Source: Acidobacteriota bacterium (GTDB lineage: Bacteria > Acidobacteriota > Terriglobia > Terriglobales > SCQP01). From it: 60,398 bases of DNA. The notes below the pieces were generated by a model. The model searched no databases. It was not told the DNA's origin and saw only the letters and a program-made list of their open reading frames with translations. The stretch's first letter is position 1, and each line of letters starts with the position of its first letter. A program made the position numbers and the translations under genes. Location: contig SCQP01000017.1 of the NCBI GenBank assembly GCA_004299485.1, forward strand, positions 1 to 60,398, read 5' to 3'. Below, in pieces: positions 43,817 to 52,398 of this stretch.

Positions 43817-44930
43817 TCAGTCTTCGCGCAGCAGCACTGCCGGGCGAATGGCCAGGGCGCGGCGTTCGGGCACCCACACTGCAATCAACCCGATGAGCGC
43901 CATGGCGGCAACCACCCCAGCCATCGCGAGGGGATCGCGTGGCGTGGCCTTATAGACAACGGCGCCCAAAACGCGCGCGGCCAAAATCCCCAGCACCAGG
44001 CCGGCGCTTGCTCACGGCCGCAGCCGCGAGGCCGAAAATGCCGGTCAGCGAAAGGATCACGCCCATCAAGCCGAGCAGGCCCAGCGCCGAGGCGGCCACG
44101 CGGGCGGCGAACAAGGCGCCCGTCATGGCCTGATTCCAGGTTTCAATGAACGACGGTAGTCCCGGATCGAGACTCCGCAATTTCCCTTTGATCGCCAGCA
44201 CCAGCGTCTGCGGGTTGAGCGGCGAGCGCACGATCATGACGGAACTACTGGAGGGCCACTGCAGCAGCGGCAAAAACATGGCCGGTTGCTGGGCTTCGGT
44301 AAGGCTGTTGTACTTGCCGTTTTCGACCACCCCTGCAACCTCGATGCGCGTGCCGTCGTGCAACTTGAAATAGCTACCCACGGCGGCGGTGGTCGAGCCG
44401 AAGAGCTGCCGGGCGAATTGCTGGTTCACAAGCGCGACTTTTGCGGCAGTGGCGTCATCGCTCCAGTCCAGCCTGCGGCCGGCCAACAACGCCGTGCCCG
44501 CAGCGGGGTACGACAGACGCAGCGAGGTGTCGTGCAGGCGGGGTTGTAGGGCGTAGAGAGTCTGCGCCTGCGGGACATTCAGCGGGCGCAGAATGACGGC
44601 GTTCAGTGCGCCAAATACGACCGCGTTGGCGGCAATCGCCACCGCCAGCGTGATGATGGCGGTGAGGGTGAAGCTGGGGGTCTTGCGCAGGCAGCGAGTG
44701 GCGTAGCGCACGTCGCGCCAGAAGGCGTCGAGGCCAACCCAGTGCGTTGCTTCCCAGAATCGCTCCTGGGCGCTGGCAGTGTTGCCGAACGCCCGGTGCG
44801 CTGCCGAGCGCGCTTGCTCGCCGCCGAGCCCCTGCTCGGCCAGGGCATCCGCCTCAAGTTGCAGGTGGGCTTCAATTTCCGCTTCAAAATCTCTGCTGCT
44901 GCGCTTGCGCCGAAACCAGCTTGGGAACAT
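43817..44930 (-). pseudogene. Broken ADOP/MacB-type permease next to padR
   Basis: The start (MFPSWFRRKR, ATG 44930) and the N-terminal ADOP extension (FEAEIEAHLQLEADAL) are present, as is the first membrane helix (LTAIITLAVAIAANAVVFG). At LRLSYP the sequence jumps to the second periplasmic domain (AAGTALLAGRRLDW), so about 400 residues of the usual 800 are missing. After FGLAAAAVSKRRPG the frame shifts, and a second stretch is lost. The last helices and PAVLLRED continue in another frame to a stop at 43817. The gene is non-functional. It starts two bases after the padR stop. Confidence 0.85.
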
Positions 44931-44932
44931 GG

Positions 44933-45283
44933 CTACACCTCTTTTGCCTCCAGTACGCGGCCCATCGCCGCCGCAAACCGTTTCCATTTCTCCGTCGCGC
45001 GCGTCAGTTGTGCCCGTCCGCTGCGTGTGAGTTCGTAGAAACGCGCTCGCCGGTTGTTACTCGACGTTCCCCATTCGGCCGCGATCCAGCCGTGCTCTTC
45101 CAGCCGCTGCAAGGCCGGATAAAGCGCGCCGTGTTCCACCAGCAGTTCCTTGCCCGAGGAGTCCTGAATGGCGTGCGCGATCGCTTGCCCGTGGTGCGGG
45201 CCAAAAATCAACGTCCGCAGGATGAGCAAATCGAGCGAGCCCTGCATCAGTTCCAGGCGTTCCTTTTCCGTTCTGGTCAGCAT
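44933..45283 (-). CDS. PadR-family transcriptional regulator
   Basis: The 116-residue protein has the PadR winged helix: [16 protein letters not shown] is helix 1, [16 protein letters not shown]-type sequence ([15 protein letters not shown]) the recognition helix, and [15 protein letters not shown] the wing. A short C-terminal helix would dimerise. In acidobacteria PadR genes often precede ADOP permeases and probably repress them; here the permease is broken, so the regulator may be an orphan. ATG 45283 begins directly before the conserved part. Confidence 0.87.
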   Translation of the reverse strand: MLTRTEKERLELMQGSLDLLILRTLIFGPHHGQAIAHAIQDSSGKELLVEHGALYPALQRLEEHGWIAAEWGTSSNNRRARFYELTRSGRAQLTRATEKWKRFAAAMGRVLEAKEV

Positions 45284-45330
45284 TTGACCCAAGCGTCCCC
45301 GGCTTGGGTAAGATGTCAACTGGAACGTCA

Positions 45331-45416
45331 GTTGTCGGTTCTCAGTTTTCAGTTCGTACGTGCTTGCCCGCGGGTGCCGGGTGCGAACTGAAAACTGATG
45401 ACTGAGAACTGTAAAC
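45331..45416. repeat. Composite inverted heptad element, copy 2
   Basis: The left arm is GTTGTCG, GTTCTCA, GTTTTCA, GTTCGTA (45331-45358). The right arm is TGCGAAC, TGAAAAC, TGATGAC, TGAGAAC, TGTAAAC (45382-45416). The words and the 39-nt centre match the element at 43717-43809 (26 of 39 identical, no gaps). It lies in the gap between divergent padR and nnrED, seven bases before the nnrED ATG, so it cannot be a simple terminator. Confidence 0.85.
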
Positions 45417-45423
45417 TTGCTGT

Positions 45424-46989
45424 ATGCATGTTCTTTCCGCGGCGCAGATGCGCGAGGTCGATCACCTCACCATCACGGCGCACGGCATTGCCGGTCCGGA
45501 GCTGATGCTGCATGCCGCACAGGCGGTAGAAAAGCGGCTGGAACGGGATTTTCCGCGTGCGCTGGAGGGCCGCATCGGGATCGTCTGCGGCGGCGGGAAT
45601 AACGGCGGCGACGGCCTGGTGCTGGCGCGTCTGCTCGCCGAGCGCCACGTCGATGTGTTGTGCCTGTTGTGCGCGCCGGCAGACCGGCTGCGCGGAGATG
45701 CTGCGGCGGCGCTGCGGCTCTTACCCGTCAAGCCGGTCGAGCTGACTTCCGCCGCTGCCTGGACCGGGCAGCGCGCCGGCTTGCTCGGGTGCGATCTCAT
45801 AGTTGACGCGCTCTTTGGCACAGGCCTGCTGCGGCCATTGGCGGGGTGGCTGCGGCAGTTGGTGGAAGAGTTGAACCGTGACTACGCGCGGCCGGTGCTG
45901 GCAGTCGATATTCCTTCGGGGTTGGGAGCGGATGGGGAAGGGCCGGTCGAAACCGCGGATGCGGCGGTGATGCGTGCGACTGCGACGGTTACCTTCACGG
46001 CGCCGAAACGTGGACTGTATTTTTCGCGCTACGCCGCTGCCGTGGGTGCGCTCACGGTGGCGCCGATCGGCTCGCCCGAAGAGGTCATTGCCGCGTGCGG
46101 GCCGCATTTGCGGCGGACCACACCGGGCGATTGCCGGCCTTTTTTGGCCGCGCGGCCGCGCGACAGCCACAAAGGACTTTACGGCCATGTACTCGTTATC
46201 GGCGGTTCGCTCGGCAAGTCGGGCGCGGTCGCCATGGCGGCGACGGCCGCGTTGCGCACCGGCGCAGGTCTGGTGACGGCGGCCGTGCCCGCTTCGGTGC
46301 TGCCGCTAGTGGCCGCGGCACGGCCGGAACTCATGACCGAACCGCTGCCGGAAACGGCAACCGGGGCAGCCAATTTCCACGCACTCAGCCCCGAGGCACT
46401 CGATCGGCTGCTGCATCCGGCCACGGTGCTGGCGGTCGGCCCCGGGCTTTCGCAGGATCCAGAAGCGGCGGCTCTGGCCCGGCATTTGATCCAGCACAGC
46501 AAGCTCCCCTGTGTGCTTGACGCCGATGGGCTCAATGCCTTCGACGGGCACCTGGCGGAATTGCGACCCGCTCACGGCGTGCTGACGCCGCATCCGGGCG
46601 AGATGGCCCGCTTGTTCGGTACCTCGACCGCCGATGTGCAGTCGCGCCGGCTTTACTACGCTTCACGGCTGGCGGCGGAAACCGGGGCGGTCGCGGTGCT
46701 CAAAGGTCAGTTCAGCCTGATTGCCGATCCCAGCGGCAATGCCTTTGTCAACCCCACGGGCAATCCCGGCATGGCCACCGGAGGAGCGGGCGATGTGCTC
46801 ACGGGCGTGGTGGCCGGTCTGCTGGCGCAGTTTCCCGCGGCGCCCGCACTGGAGCTCGTGGCGGCTGCCGTCTATCTGCACGGCCGCGCTGGCGACGCGG
46901 CTGCCGCCCGTACCGGCGAAATGGGTCTGCTGGCCGGCGACATCACGGCTGCGCTTCCTGCCGCTATCATGGAAACGCGCAGCCGATGA
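45424..46989 (+). CDS. nnrED: Bifunctional NAD(P)H-hydrate epimerase/dehydratase
   Basis: The enzyme repairs hydrated NADH and NADPH. The N-terminal YjeF_N domain ([45 protein letters not shown]) is the epimerase. The C-terminal carbohydrate-kinase-like domain ([56 protein letters not shown]) is the ADP/ATP-dependent dehydratase. The fused length of 521 residues is typical. The start is ATG 45424, next to a heptad element. The stop overlaps the tsaE start by four bases, a common nnrED-tsaE pairing. Confidence 0.94.
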   Translation: MHVLSAAQMREVDHLTITAHGIAGPELMLHAAQAVEKRLERDFPRALEGRIGIVCGGGNNGGDGLVLARLLAERHVDVLCLLCAPADRLRGDAAAALRLLPVKPVELTSAAAWTGQRAGLLGCDLIVDALFGTGLLRPLAGWLRQLVEELNRDYARPVLAVDIPSGLGADGEGPVETADAAVMRATATVTFTAPKRGLYFSRYAAAVGALTVAPIGSPEEVIAACGPHLRRTTPGDCRPFLAARPRDSHKGLYGHVLVIGGSLGKSGAVAMAATAALRTGAGLVTAAVPASVLPLVAAARPELMTEPLPETATGAANFHALSPEALDRLLHPATVLAVGPGLSQDPEAAALARHLIQHSKLPCVLDADGLNAFDGHLAELRPAHGVLTPHPGEMARLFGTSTADVQSRRLYYASRLAAETGAVAVLKGQFSLIADPSGNAFVNPTGNPGMATGGAGDVLTGVVAGLLAQFPAAPALELVAAAVYLHGRAGDAAAARTGEMGLLAGDITAALPAAIMETRSR

Positions 46990-47432
46990 ATCCTGTGACT
47001 TGTGCCACCGCCGACGACCTTCGCGCCTGGGGACGCCAGCTTGCAACCCAACTGCCTCCCTTCACGATTCTGGTGCTGGTGGGCGAGCTCGGCGCGGGCA
47101 AAACCACGCTGATGCAGGGCGTCGCCGTAGGCTGGGGCGTGGCGCGCGAGGACCAGATTGCCAGTCCTACGTACACGTTAGTTCACGAATACCGCTGCGA
47201 CCGCCGCTGGATGCTTCACCTCGATCTCTACCGGGTTGAAAGCGGCGCGCAGCTCGATACACTTGGACTGGAGGATGTGCTGCTTCCGCCTCCGCCGGGC
47301 GAAGAAAAGCTGGTGGCCATTGAGTGGGGCGAGCGCCTCGAGGTCAGCCTCCCACACCCCTACCTGCGCATCGGCATCTCGACCGATCCGGTCACCGATG
47401 TGCGTACGTTAACGCCACACTGGGTGCGATAA
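46986..47432 (+). CDS. tsaE: tRNA threonylcarbamoyladenosine biosynthesis ATPase TsaE
   Basis: TsaE is the small P-loop ATPase that, with TsaB and TsaD, makes t6A37 in ANN-reading tRNAs. The 148-residue protein has Walker A GELGAGKTTL, the conserved SPTYTLVHEY switch, the aromatic-acidic HLDLYRVE and IEWGERLE. The ATGA overlap with nnrED indicates coupling. tsaB and tsaD are not in the window. Confidence 0.94.
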   Translation: MNPVTCATADDLRAWGRQLATQLPPFTILVLVGELGAGKTTLMQGVAVGWGVAREDQIASPTYTLVHEYRCDRRWMLHLDLYRVESGAQLDTLGLEDVLLPPPPGEEKLVAIEWGERLEVSLPHPYLRIGISTDPVTDVRTLTPHWVR

Positions 47433-47436
47433 CCGG

Positions 47437-47697
47437 TCAGCTTGCCAGCCAGCCGATCGACTTGCCCGCCTGTTTCGTCCCACACGCAACGTTGCGGCCA
47501 ATCTCCTTGCCGGCTTTGGCGACCGCCTTGGGCACCCGCCGCAACGCCCGCCGCGTAGCGCGGGGATGCTGCGTAATCGCGGTGACCGGCGACACCAGCG
47601 CCAGCAGGAACCCCAGCCGCCTGTGCCCACTCAAAATCAGTGCCACGCCGAACCCCAGCGGTGCCCACGTAAGTAGCTGTTCGGTTGTTCTCTCCAT
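47437..47697 (-). CDS. Small membrane protein of unknown function
   Basis: An 86-residue protein begins MERTTEQLLTWAPLGFGVAL, with a hydrophobic hairpin (LGFGVALILS then LGFLLALVSPVTAI) followed by a basic amphipathic tail (RRALRRVPKAVAKAGKEIG). I do not recognise a family. Coding is supported by the coherent hydrophobic/basic layout. It is convergent with tsaE, four bases from its stop. A longer in-frame form starting at 47928 would run through the heptad array and the ZIP gene start and is not credible. Confidence 0.55.
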   Translation of the reverse strand: MERTTEQLLTWAPLGFGVALILSGHRRLGFLLALVSPVTAITQHPRATRRALRRVPKAVAKAGKEIGRNVACGTKQAGKSIGWLAS

Positions 47698-47704
47698 GCG
47701 CCGG

Positions 47705-47739
47705 TTAGTTGCCCTTTGGCCGTGGCCCGTTGCCCATTG
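47705..47739. repeat. Degenerate heptad array, 5 units (CCCNTTG)
   Basis: In-phase 7-bp units TTAGTTG, CCCTTTG, GCCGTGG, CCCGTTG and CCCATTG lie in the gap between the divergent small membrane protein and ZIP genes, eight bases from the former. The word differs from those of other loci but the period is the same. The rest of the gap (47740-47869) shows no clear feature. Confidence 0.6.
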
Positions 47740-47869
47740 GCGGCAGCTTGGAGGAGCTCTGAGCACCAGCGGGCGGACCCTGCCAGGAATCGAAGCCCGC
47801 ACTCCAAGCGACCAAAGGGAGCGACCAGGGCAAAAAGTGGCGAGCCACAATGCTAACCTTGACCTCTCT

Positions 47870-48604
47870 ATGCCCGCTGCGTACATCTGGGCTCTGGCGC
47901 TTGGCATTTTGGCTGCGCTGGCCAACATCTTCGGCGGCCTGGTGCTTACCGGGCGCGACTGGGAACGTCAGTACTTGCGCTACTTCGTGGCTATCGGGGC
48001 CGGTTTCATGCTCGGCACCGCACTGCTGGAAATGGTTCCGCAAAGCTGGAAGCTCAATGCCACCACCACGCCGTTCCTGTTGCTGGGAGGCTACCTGCTC
48101 GTCCATTTGGTCGAGCACAGTTTTGTCGCTCACTTTCACTTCGGAGAAGAGACGCATGGCGGCGCTTTCCTGCAAGGCCAACTGCCCTGGTCGGTGCTGG
48201 CTGGGCTTTGCATTCACACCTTTTTCGACGGCGTGGCGATCGGCAGCGGCTTTCTAGTCTCGAGCTGGCTGGGCTGGGTGATATTCATCGCCATCTTCAT
48301 GCACAAAATTCCGGAGGGATTCACCATCGCCTCGGTCATGCTGGCGGCCGGACGCGGCAATCGCGCCGCGTTGCTGTCAGCGGCCGGCATCGGCGGTGCT
48401 TCGGTCCTGGGCGTCGGCATAATTCTGCTGTACCCCATGAGCCTGGCGCAGGCGCTGCCGTTTGCTGCCGGCGTGACGCTCTACGTAGCCGCCACCGACC
48501 TGATTCCAGAAGTCAACCGCGAGTCCGGCATTGGCATGGCCTTCTGCGTCTTCCTCGGCGTCGGGGTGCTGGCGCTGCTGCAGTTCCTATTTCACGGAAT
48601 CTGA
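47870..48604 (+). CDS. ZIP-family metal transporter
   Basis: The 244-residue protein has about eight membrane helices and the ZIP metal path. CIHTFFDGVAIGSGF is helix IV with its histidine and aspartate, and MHKIPEGFTIASVML is helix V with the HxxPEG signature; HLVEHSFVAHFHFGEETHG is a His-rich loop. ZIP proteins import zinc, iron or manganese into the cytoplasm, so divalent metal uptake is likely; the exact ion is not readable. ATG 47870 begins just before the first helix, with no obvious Shine-Dalgarno sequence. Confidence 0.88.
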   Translation: MPAAYIWALALGILAALANIFGGLVLTGRDWERQYLRYFVAIGAGFMLGTALLEMVPQSWKLNATTTPFLLLGGYLLVHLVEHSFVAHFHFGEETHGGAFLQGQLPWSVLAGLCIHTFFDGVAIGSGFLVSSWLGWVIFIAIFMHKIPEGFTIASVMLAAGRGNRAALLSAAGIGGASVLGVGIILLYPMSLAQALPFAAGVTLYVAATDLIPEVNRESGIGMAFCVFLGVGVLALLQFLFHGI

Positions 48605-48611
48605 ACCACCC

Positions 48612-49063
48612 TCAAGCCGATCTGGAACAACGAGACGGGCACCTGCCAGGGTTTCGGCAAACATGGTGATGGCCCGGAGGCGCGCGCGAATCAGCGCTCG
48701 CATGGGATAGGCTGCACTCAGCCGGGAGTGGCGCGGAACGCCTCGACCTGTTGCTCCGAAGATTGTTCATGTGCTGGAAACTGCTGCTCCAACTCTTCGA
48801 ACCTAGGACCGGCAAGTTCGGCGATCTCGCCGAAGGCGGTTCCTGCCGAGAACGATGACGGCGGCAGGCACCCATGAATCGGCGCGGCCGGCTGCAGGAA
48901 GGTACTGCGAAGGGCAGTCGTCGATGAAGTGCGCGGAGAATCCGGCCACCCACGGCACCCAGCGGTAAACGGGCAGCTCGCGGTTGCCGGCAAAGACGGA
49001 ATTGCGGAGTCCGCTGGAGTTCGCCGCTGCCGGGCCAAATAGCGCTGGCTGGGTGGTGCCCAT
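48612..49063 (-). pseudogene. Possible decayed gene, identity unclear
   Basis: This 450-bp stretch between the ZIP and TPM genes has no full-length gene. Minus-strand peptides look protein-like but lie in different frames. From ATG 49063 the sequence reads LRNSVFAGNRELPVYRW and VPWVAGFSAHFIDDC. A second frame carries FGEIAELAGPRFEELEQQF, and a third, near 48690-48610, MRALIRARLRAITMFAETL. The first peptide faintly recalls the N-terminus of some bacterial DNA methyltransferases, but I cannot confirm this. A frameshifted remnant is the best reading; non-coding sequence is the alternative. Confidence 0.35.
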
Positions 49064-49119
49064 GTGTTCTTAGGCTGTCAGGGAACGGCGGGGGCAGGGG
49101 TGCTACTCTTTTCTTTCAT

Positions 49120-49965
49120 ATGGGCTTGCGCGTCAAAAGGGTCGGCCTCATTGTGGTGGCGCTGCTGGTGACGGTGGCGCTGCGGGCGCAGGCGGTTCCT
49201 GCTGCCAGCAGTCTCAAGCCGCAAGGGCTCGTCAACGACTACGCACATGTGCTCAGCCCCGATGCGGCGTCCCAGCTCGAGCAGGCGGCCGAGGCTCTGA
49301 ACCAGGCGCTCAAGGTTCAGGTGGCCATGGTGACGGTCACAACCACCGGGCAGACCGACATTTTCGACTACTCCTATGCGCTCGCCCAGCATTGGGGCGT
49401 GGGCGCGAAAGTTGCCGCCAATGGCCAGGATAAGGACACCGGCCTGCTGATCTTGCTGGCGGTCAACGACCGGAAATATTTCACCCAGGTGGGTTACGGG
49501 TTGGAACCCTACATCACCGATGCTGATGTCGGCACCTGGATGCGCGACCTGACGCCTGAGCTGCGGGCGGGCCGCTACGGCGCCGTCTTCGCGGGCATGC
49601 TGCAGCAGATCGAGACGACGCTGGCGGCGCGCATGCCGGGCGCGGCCAAGCAGCTACAGGCCATGAGTGCCCAAGGCCAACTGCCCAGCCGCAGCCTGCG
49701 CGATGCGCGCGGGGGGCCGTCGCCCGCGGGCCAATTGGGCTTCATCGTCTTTTTAATCGTTATCTGGATCATCGGTGCGTTCGCCATGCGCGGCCGCGGT
49801 GGCGGCTGCTTCTGGCCGCTGGTGTTTTTCAGCATGATGAACGGCGGCTTTGGCGGCGGCAATCGCGGCGGCTGGGGCGGCGGTTTCGGCGGTGGTGGCG
49901 GAGGAGGCTTCGGCGGTTTCGGCGGCGGCGGTTTTGGCGGCGGCGGAGCGGGCGGGAGTTGGTGA
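49120..49965 (+). CDS. TPM-domain (YgcG-like) secreted protein with Gly-rich tail
   Basis: The 281-residue protein has a signal peptide (GLIVVALLVTVALRAQA) and a TPM domain (VNDYAHVLSPDAASQLEQAA, VTVTTTGQTDIFDYSYALA, VGYGLEPYITDADVG). It ends with one membrane helix (LGFIVFLIVIWIIGAFAM) and a long Gly/Phe-rich tail ending GGGGAGGSW. Proteins of this kind (YgcG, Psb32-like) are often encoded beside LemA proteins, as here, and face the periplasm. A phosphatase role is known for the plant homologue but not proven in bacteria. It is the first gene of the TPM-LemA-sigma series. Confidence 0.87.
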   Translation: MGLRVKRVGLIVVALLVTVALRAQAVPAASSLKPQGLVNDYAHVLSPDAASQLEQAAEALNQALKVQVAMVTVTTTGQTDIFDYSYALAQHWGVGAKVAANGQDKDTGLLILLAVNDRKYFTQVGYGLEPYITDADVGTWMRDLTPELRAGRYGAVFAGMLQQIETTLAARMPGAAKQLQAMSAQGQLPSRSLRDARGGPSPAGQLGFIVFLIVIWIIGAFAMRGRGGGCFWPLVFFSMMNGGFGGGNRGGWGGGFGGGGGGGFGGFGGGGFGGGGAGGSW

Positions 49966-49973
49966 AGAAGGGT

Positions 49974-49997
49974 GGTCAGCGTGTCAGCTAATCAGCT
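49974..49997. repeat. Octad array, 3 units (NNTCAGCN)
   Basis: GGTCAGCG, TGTCAGCT and AATCAGCT stand in exact 8-bp phase between the TPM and nucleotidyltransferase-like genes. The TCAG core and the 8-bp period are shared with the array at 35127. With only three units, chance cannot be excluded. Confidence 0.5.
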
Positions 49998-50024
49998 TGC
50001 GAGGTGGGCGGATCGGAATAGGCC

Positions 50025-50759
50025 ATGGGAAAGATAGATACTGAGCAGGCGCTGGAAAAGATCACGGCTTGGCTGCGCGAGATCTACGGCGCGCGGTTGC
50101 AGTTACTGATTGCCTATGGTTCGGCCGCGGGCGGCAATCACCAGAGCAAACACAGCGGCATCAATCTGCTTGCGATTTTGGACCGCCTGGATGCGTCTAC
50201 GCTGGACGTCGGCGCGCCGGCGGCGAAGTGGTGGAAAGACCAGGGCCACCCGCCGCTGGTGATGTGGGCGCGCGACGAATGGAACGATTCCGCCGACGTC
50301 TTTCCCATCGAATTTTCCGACATTGCCGCGCATCACCGCGTTCTGCATGGTGAGGACCTATTTGGCAACATCCCCAAGTATCCTGAGCTGCATCGCTTGC
50401 AGGTGGAGCACGACCTGCGCGCCAGCATATTGCGCTTGCGCGGCGCGTATATGGTGCACGGCCGCGACGCCAAGGCTCTGGAGGCGACTCTGCTCGACTC
50501 GGTCAGCAGTTTTCTGACCCTGTTCCGGCACGCGCTGACGGCTCTCGGGGAGCCGTGGGAGGTCGACAAGCGCAAGGTGCTGGCGGCGGCGGCCCAGCGC
50601 TTTCAATTTGCTGCCGCGCCGCTGGAGGAGGTGCTGCAAGCACGGCAATCCGGCGGACGGCTCCAGGGTGGTAAGCTGGAGCCATTGCGGCAACTGTTTG
50701 CCCAATATCTCGCTATCATGATGCAAGTGGAGCGCGCGCTGGAGGCCAGCCAACCATAA
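50025..50759 (+). CDS. Nucleotidyltransferase-like protein with altered active site
   Basis: The 244-residue protein resembles a MNT-type nucleotidyltransferase at its N-terminus: LIAYGSAAGG matches the GS loop. The following HSGINLLAIL stands where SDIDLLVIL is expected, so both catalytic aspartates are replaced by Gly and Asn. The rest is helical and has no recognisable motif. It may be a degenerate, non-catalytic member with a binding role. The stop overlaps the LemA start by one base (TAATG), so the two are cotranslated. It belongs to the operon running from the TPM gene to DUF3106. Confidence 0.65.
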   Translation: MGKIDTEQALEKITAWLREIYGARLQLLIAYGSAAGGNHQSKHSGINLLAILDRLDASTLDVGAPAAKWWKDQGHPPLVMWARDEWNDSADVFPIEFSDIAAHHRVLHGEDLFGNIPKYPELHRLQVEHDLRASILRLRGAYMVHGRDAKALEATLLDSVSSFLTLFRHALTALGEPWEVDKRKVLAAAAQRFQFAAAPLEEVLQARQSGGRLQGGKLEPLRQLFAQYLAIMMQVERALEASQP

Positions 50760-51358
50760 TGCCAAGCCATCGTACACAAGGTGCAGCCAAGCCATGGCTG
50801 ATCGCGGTGATCGTGATCGTGCTTGTCGTTCTCGGTTTCGCCACCAGCTTTACCGGCCGCTACAACAACATGGTGAAGATGCGCGAGGCTGTCAAGCAGA
50901 GCTGGTCGGAAGTGGATGTGAACATCCAGCGCCGCGCCGACCTGATCCCTAATCTGGTCAATACGGTCAAAGGGTTTGCCAAGCAGGAGCAGACGGTCAT
51001 TGGCGAAGTCACCACGGCTCGTGCCGAGCTGGGCGGAGCGCGCACGCCGCAGCAAGAGATGAAGGCCAACAACCATTTGGATGGTGCGCTCAGCCGGCTG
51101 TTGTTGATCGTCGAGAACTACCCCGACCTGAAGAGTAATCAGAACTTTCTGGCGTTGCAGGACGAGCTGACGGGAACGGAAAACCGCATTGCCGTCTCGC
51201 GCCGGCAGTACAACCTGGCGATTCAGCAATACGATGCTTACATTCAGACCTTCCCCAACAACATCATCGCCCATTGGGGGGGGATGAACTACAACGACGC
51301 CTACTTCGAGACCGCGCCGGCGAACCGCAAAGCGCCGCCGAAAGTCAGTTTCAACTGA
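50759..51358 (+). CDS. LemA-family protein
   Basis: The 199-residue protein has an N-terminal membrane anchor (WLIAVIVIVLVVLGFATSF). The LemA helical bundle follows: RYNNMVKMREAVKQSWSEVD, QRRADLIPNLVNTVKG, ENYPDLKSNQNFLALQDEL, then TENRIAVSRRQYNLAIQQYD. LemA proteins are extracytoplasmic and of unknown function. The gene is coupled to the altered nucleotidyltransferase upstream and is followed after six bases by the sigma factor. Confidence 0.94.
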   Translation: MPSHRTQGAAKPWLIAVIVIVLVVLGFATSFTGRYNNMVKMREAVKQSWSEVDVNIQRRADLIPNLVNTVKGFAKQEQTVIGEVTTARAELGGARTPQQEMKANNHLDGALSRLLLIVENYPDLKSNQNFLALQDELTGTENRIAVSRRQYNLAIQQYDAYIQTFPNNIIAHWGGMNYNDAYFETAPANRKAPPKVSFN

Positions 51359-51364
51359 AACAAA

Positions 51365-52042
51365 GTGCCTGACGACCGCAACTTGATGCCGCCGCTCGGG
51401 TTACCGTTGCCGGGGGATGGCGTGCTCAGCAGCGGCGCAGCGGTTCTGGATGGAGCAGTAGCGGCGATTGACGTCGATACGGCGCTGATGCTGCGCTTTC
51501 AGGCCGGTGAAGACGTCTGTTTTGAAGAGCTGGTGACGCGCTTCCGGCGCCCGCTGATGGGCTATATCTATCGCATGGTGCACGACGCCGCCGCCAGCGA
51601 GGAGCTGCTGCAGGATGCTTTTGTGCGCGTCTACCAGCACCGGCAGCGCTACCGTCCGGACGCGCGCTTCAGCACCTGGATGTACCGCATCGTGCACCGG
51701 CTGGCGCTGAACTATCTGCGCGATCATCGCCACGAATTGGCGGTTCCGGCGCAAGTAGAGGATGCGGAAGAAAGCCGCCGGCAGCGCGAGCAGGCCGACC
51801 TGCACCCCAATGTGGAGCAGGCGATGCTGGCGTTTGGCGAAGCGGAACGGCGCCGTCTGCGGGTGCAGCAGGCCATTGCCGTGCTGCCGGAACGCCAGCG
51901 TGCGGCTGTGATTTTGAATAAGTATCAGGGATTCGACTACGAAGAAATCAGCCGGGTGCTGGAGCTGAGCGTCAGTGCCACGAAATCCTTGTTGTTCCGC
52001 GCTTACGGAACCTTGCGCCGCGAACTGAGGGATTTGCTATGA
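51365..52042 (+). CDS. RNA polymerase sigma factor, ECF-type
   Basis: The 225-residue protein has an N-terminal extension of about 35 residues and then region 2 (FEELVTRFRRPLMGYIYRMV, ELLQDAFVRVYQHRQRY, FSTWMYRIVHRLALNYLRDH). Region 4 follows (AIAVLPERQRAAVILNKYQGFDYEEISRVLELS, then TKSLLFRAYGTLRREL). Regions 1 and 3 are absent, as in ECF sigma factors. The start is GTG 51365. The stop overlaps the next gene by four bases (ATGA); that gene encodes a small membrane protein that may be its anti-sigma factor. Confidence 0.92.
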   Translation: MPDDRNLMPPLGLPLPGDGVLSSGAAVLDGAVAAIDVDTALMLRFQAGEDVCFEELVTRFRRPLMGYIYRMVHDAAASEELLQDAFVRVYQHRQRYRPDARFSTWMYRIVHRLALNYLRDHRHELAVPAQVEDAEESRRQREQADLHPNVEQAMLAFGEAERRRLRVQQAIAVLPERQRAAVILNKYQGFDYEEISRVLELSVSATKSLLFRAYGTLRRELRDLL

Positions 52043-52395
52043 ATCTTCCGGAATGGGACAGTCTGGATTCACTGTTGAACGAGTGGCAGCCGCCGACGCC
52101 GCTTCCAGGCGCCGCTGGCGTCGATGCGGAACGGACCCTGTGCCAGCGGGTCCAGGAACGCGTTCGCGCGTCGCGCGTGTGGCGCAGCGTCGTCGCCGCC
52201 GGAGCCGCCGCGGCTGTGCTGGCGGGGCTGGTCTATCTGGGGCCGCTGACGCCCGCACCGGCTGCGCGCACAGTGGAGCAAATCGCGGTGATGCAGGACA
52301 TGCAACTGCTTAGCCGGAATGCCGACCTCATCGAGCATCTGGACTTTCTCATGCTGCCTGCCTCCTCGGCTACGGAAGCATCCCAGCCGGAGTAA
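52039..52395 (+). CDS. Small membrane protein, candidate anti-sigma factor
   Basis: The 118-residue protein has an N-terminal cytoplasmic segment of about 50 residues, one membrane helix (VVAAGAAAAVLAGLVYLG) and a short periplasmic tail with MQDMQLLSRNADLIEHLDFL. The zinc-finger HxxxCxxC of classical anti-sigma factors is absent. The role is inferred from the ATGA overlap with the sigma gene and the one-helix topology; no homology was recognised. Confidence 0.6.
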   Translation: MNLPEWDSLDSLLNEWQPPTPLPGAAGVDAERTLCQRVQERVRASRVWRSVVAAGAAAAVLAGLVYLGPLTPAPAARTVEQIAVMQDMQLLSRNADLIEHLDFLMLPASSATEASQPE

Positions 52396-52398
52396 GCC

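Noticed and set aside
43717-45416. CRISPR array
   Set aside because: The repeat unit is 7 bp with no spacers, units vary, and no cas genes are present.
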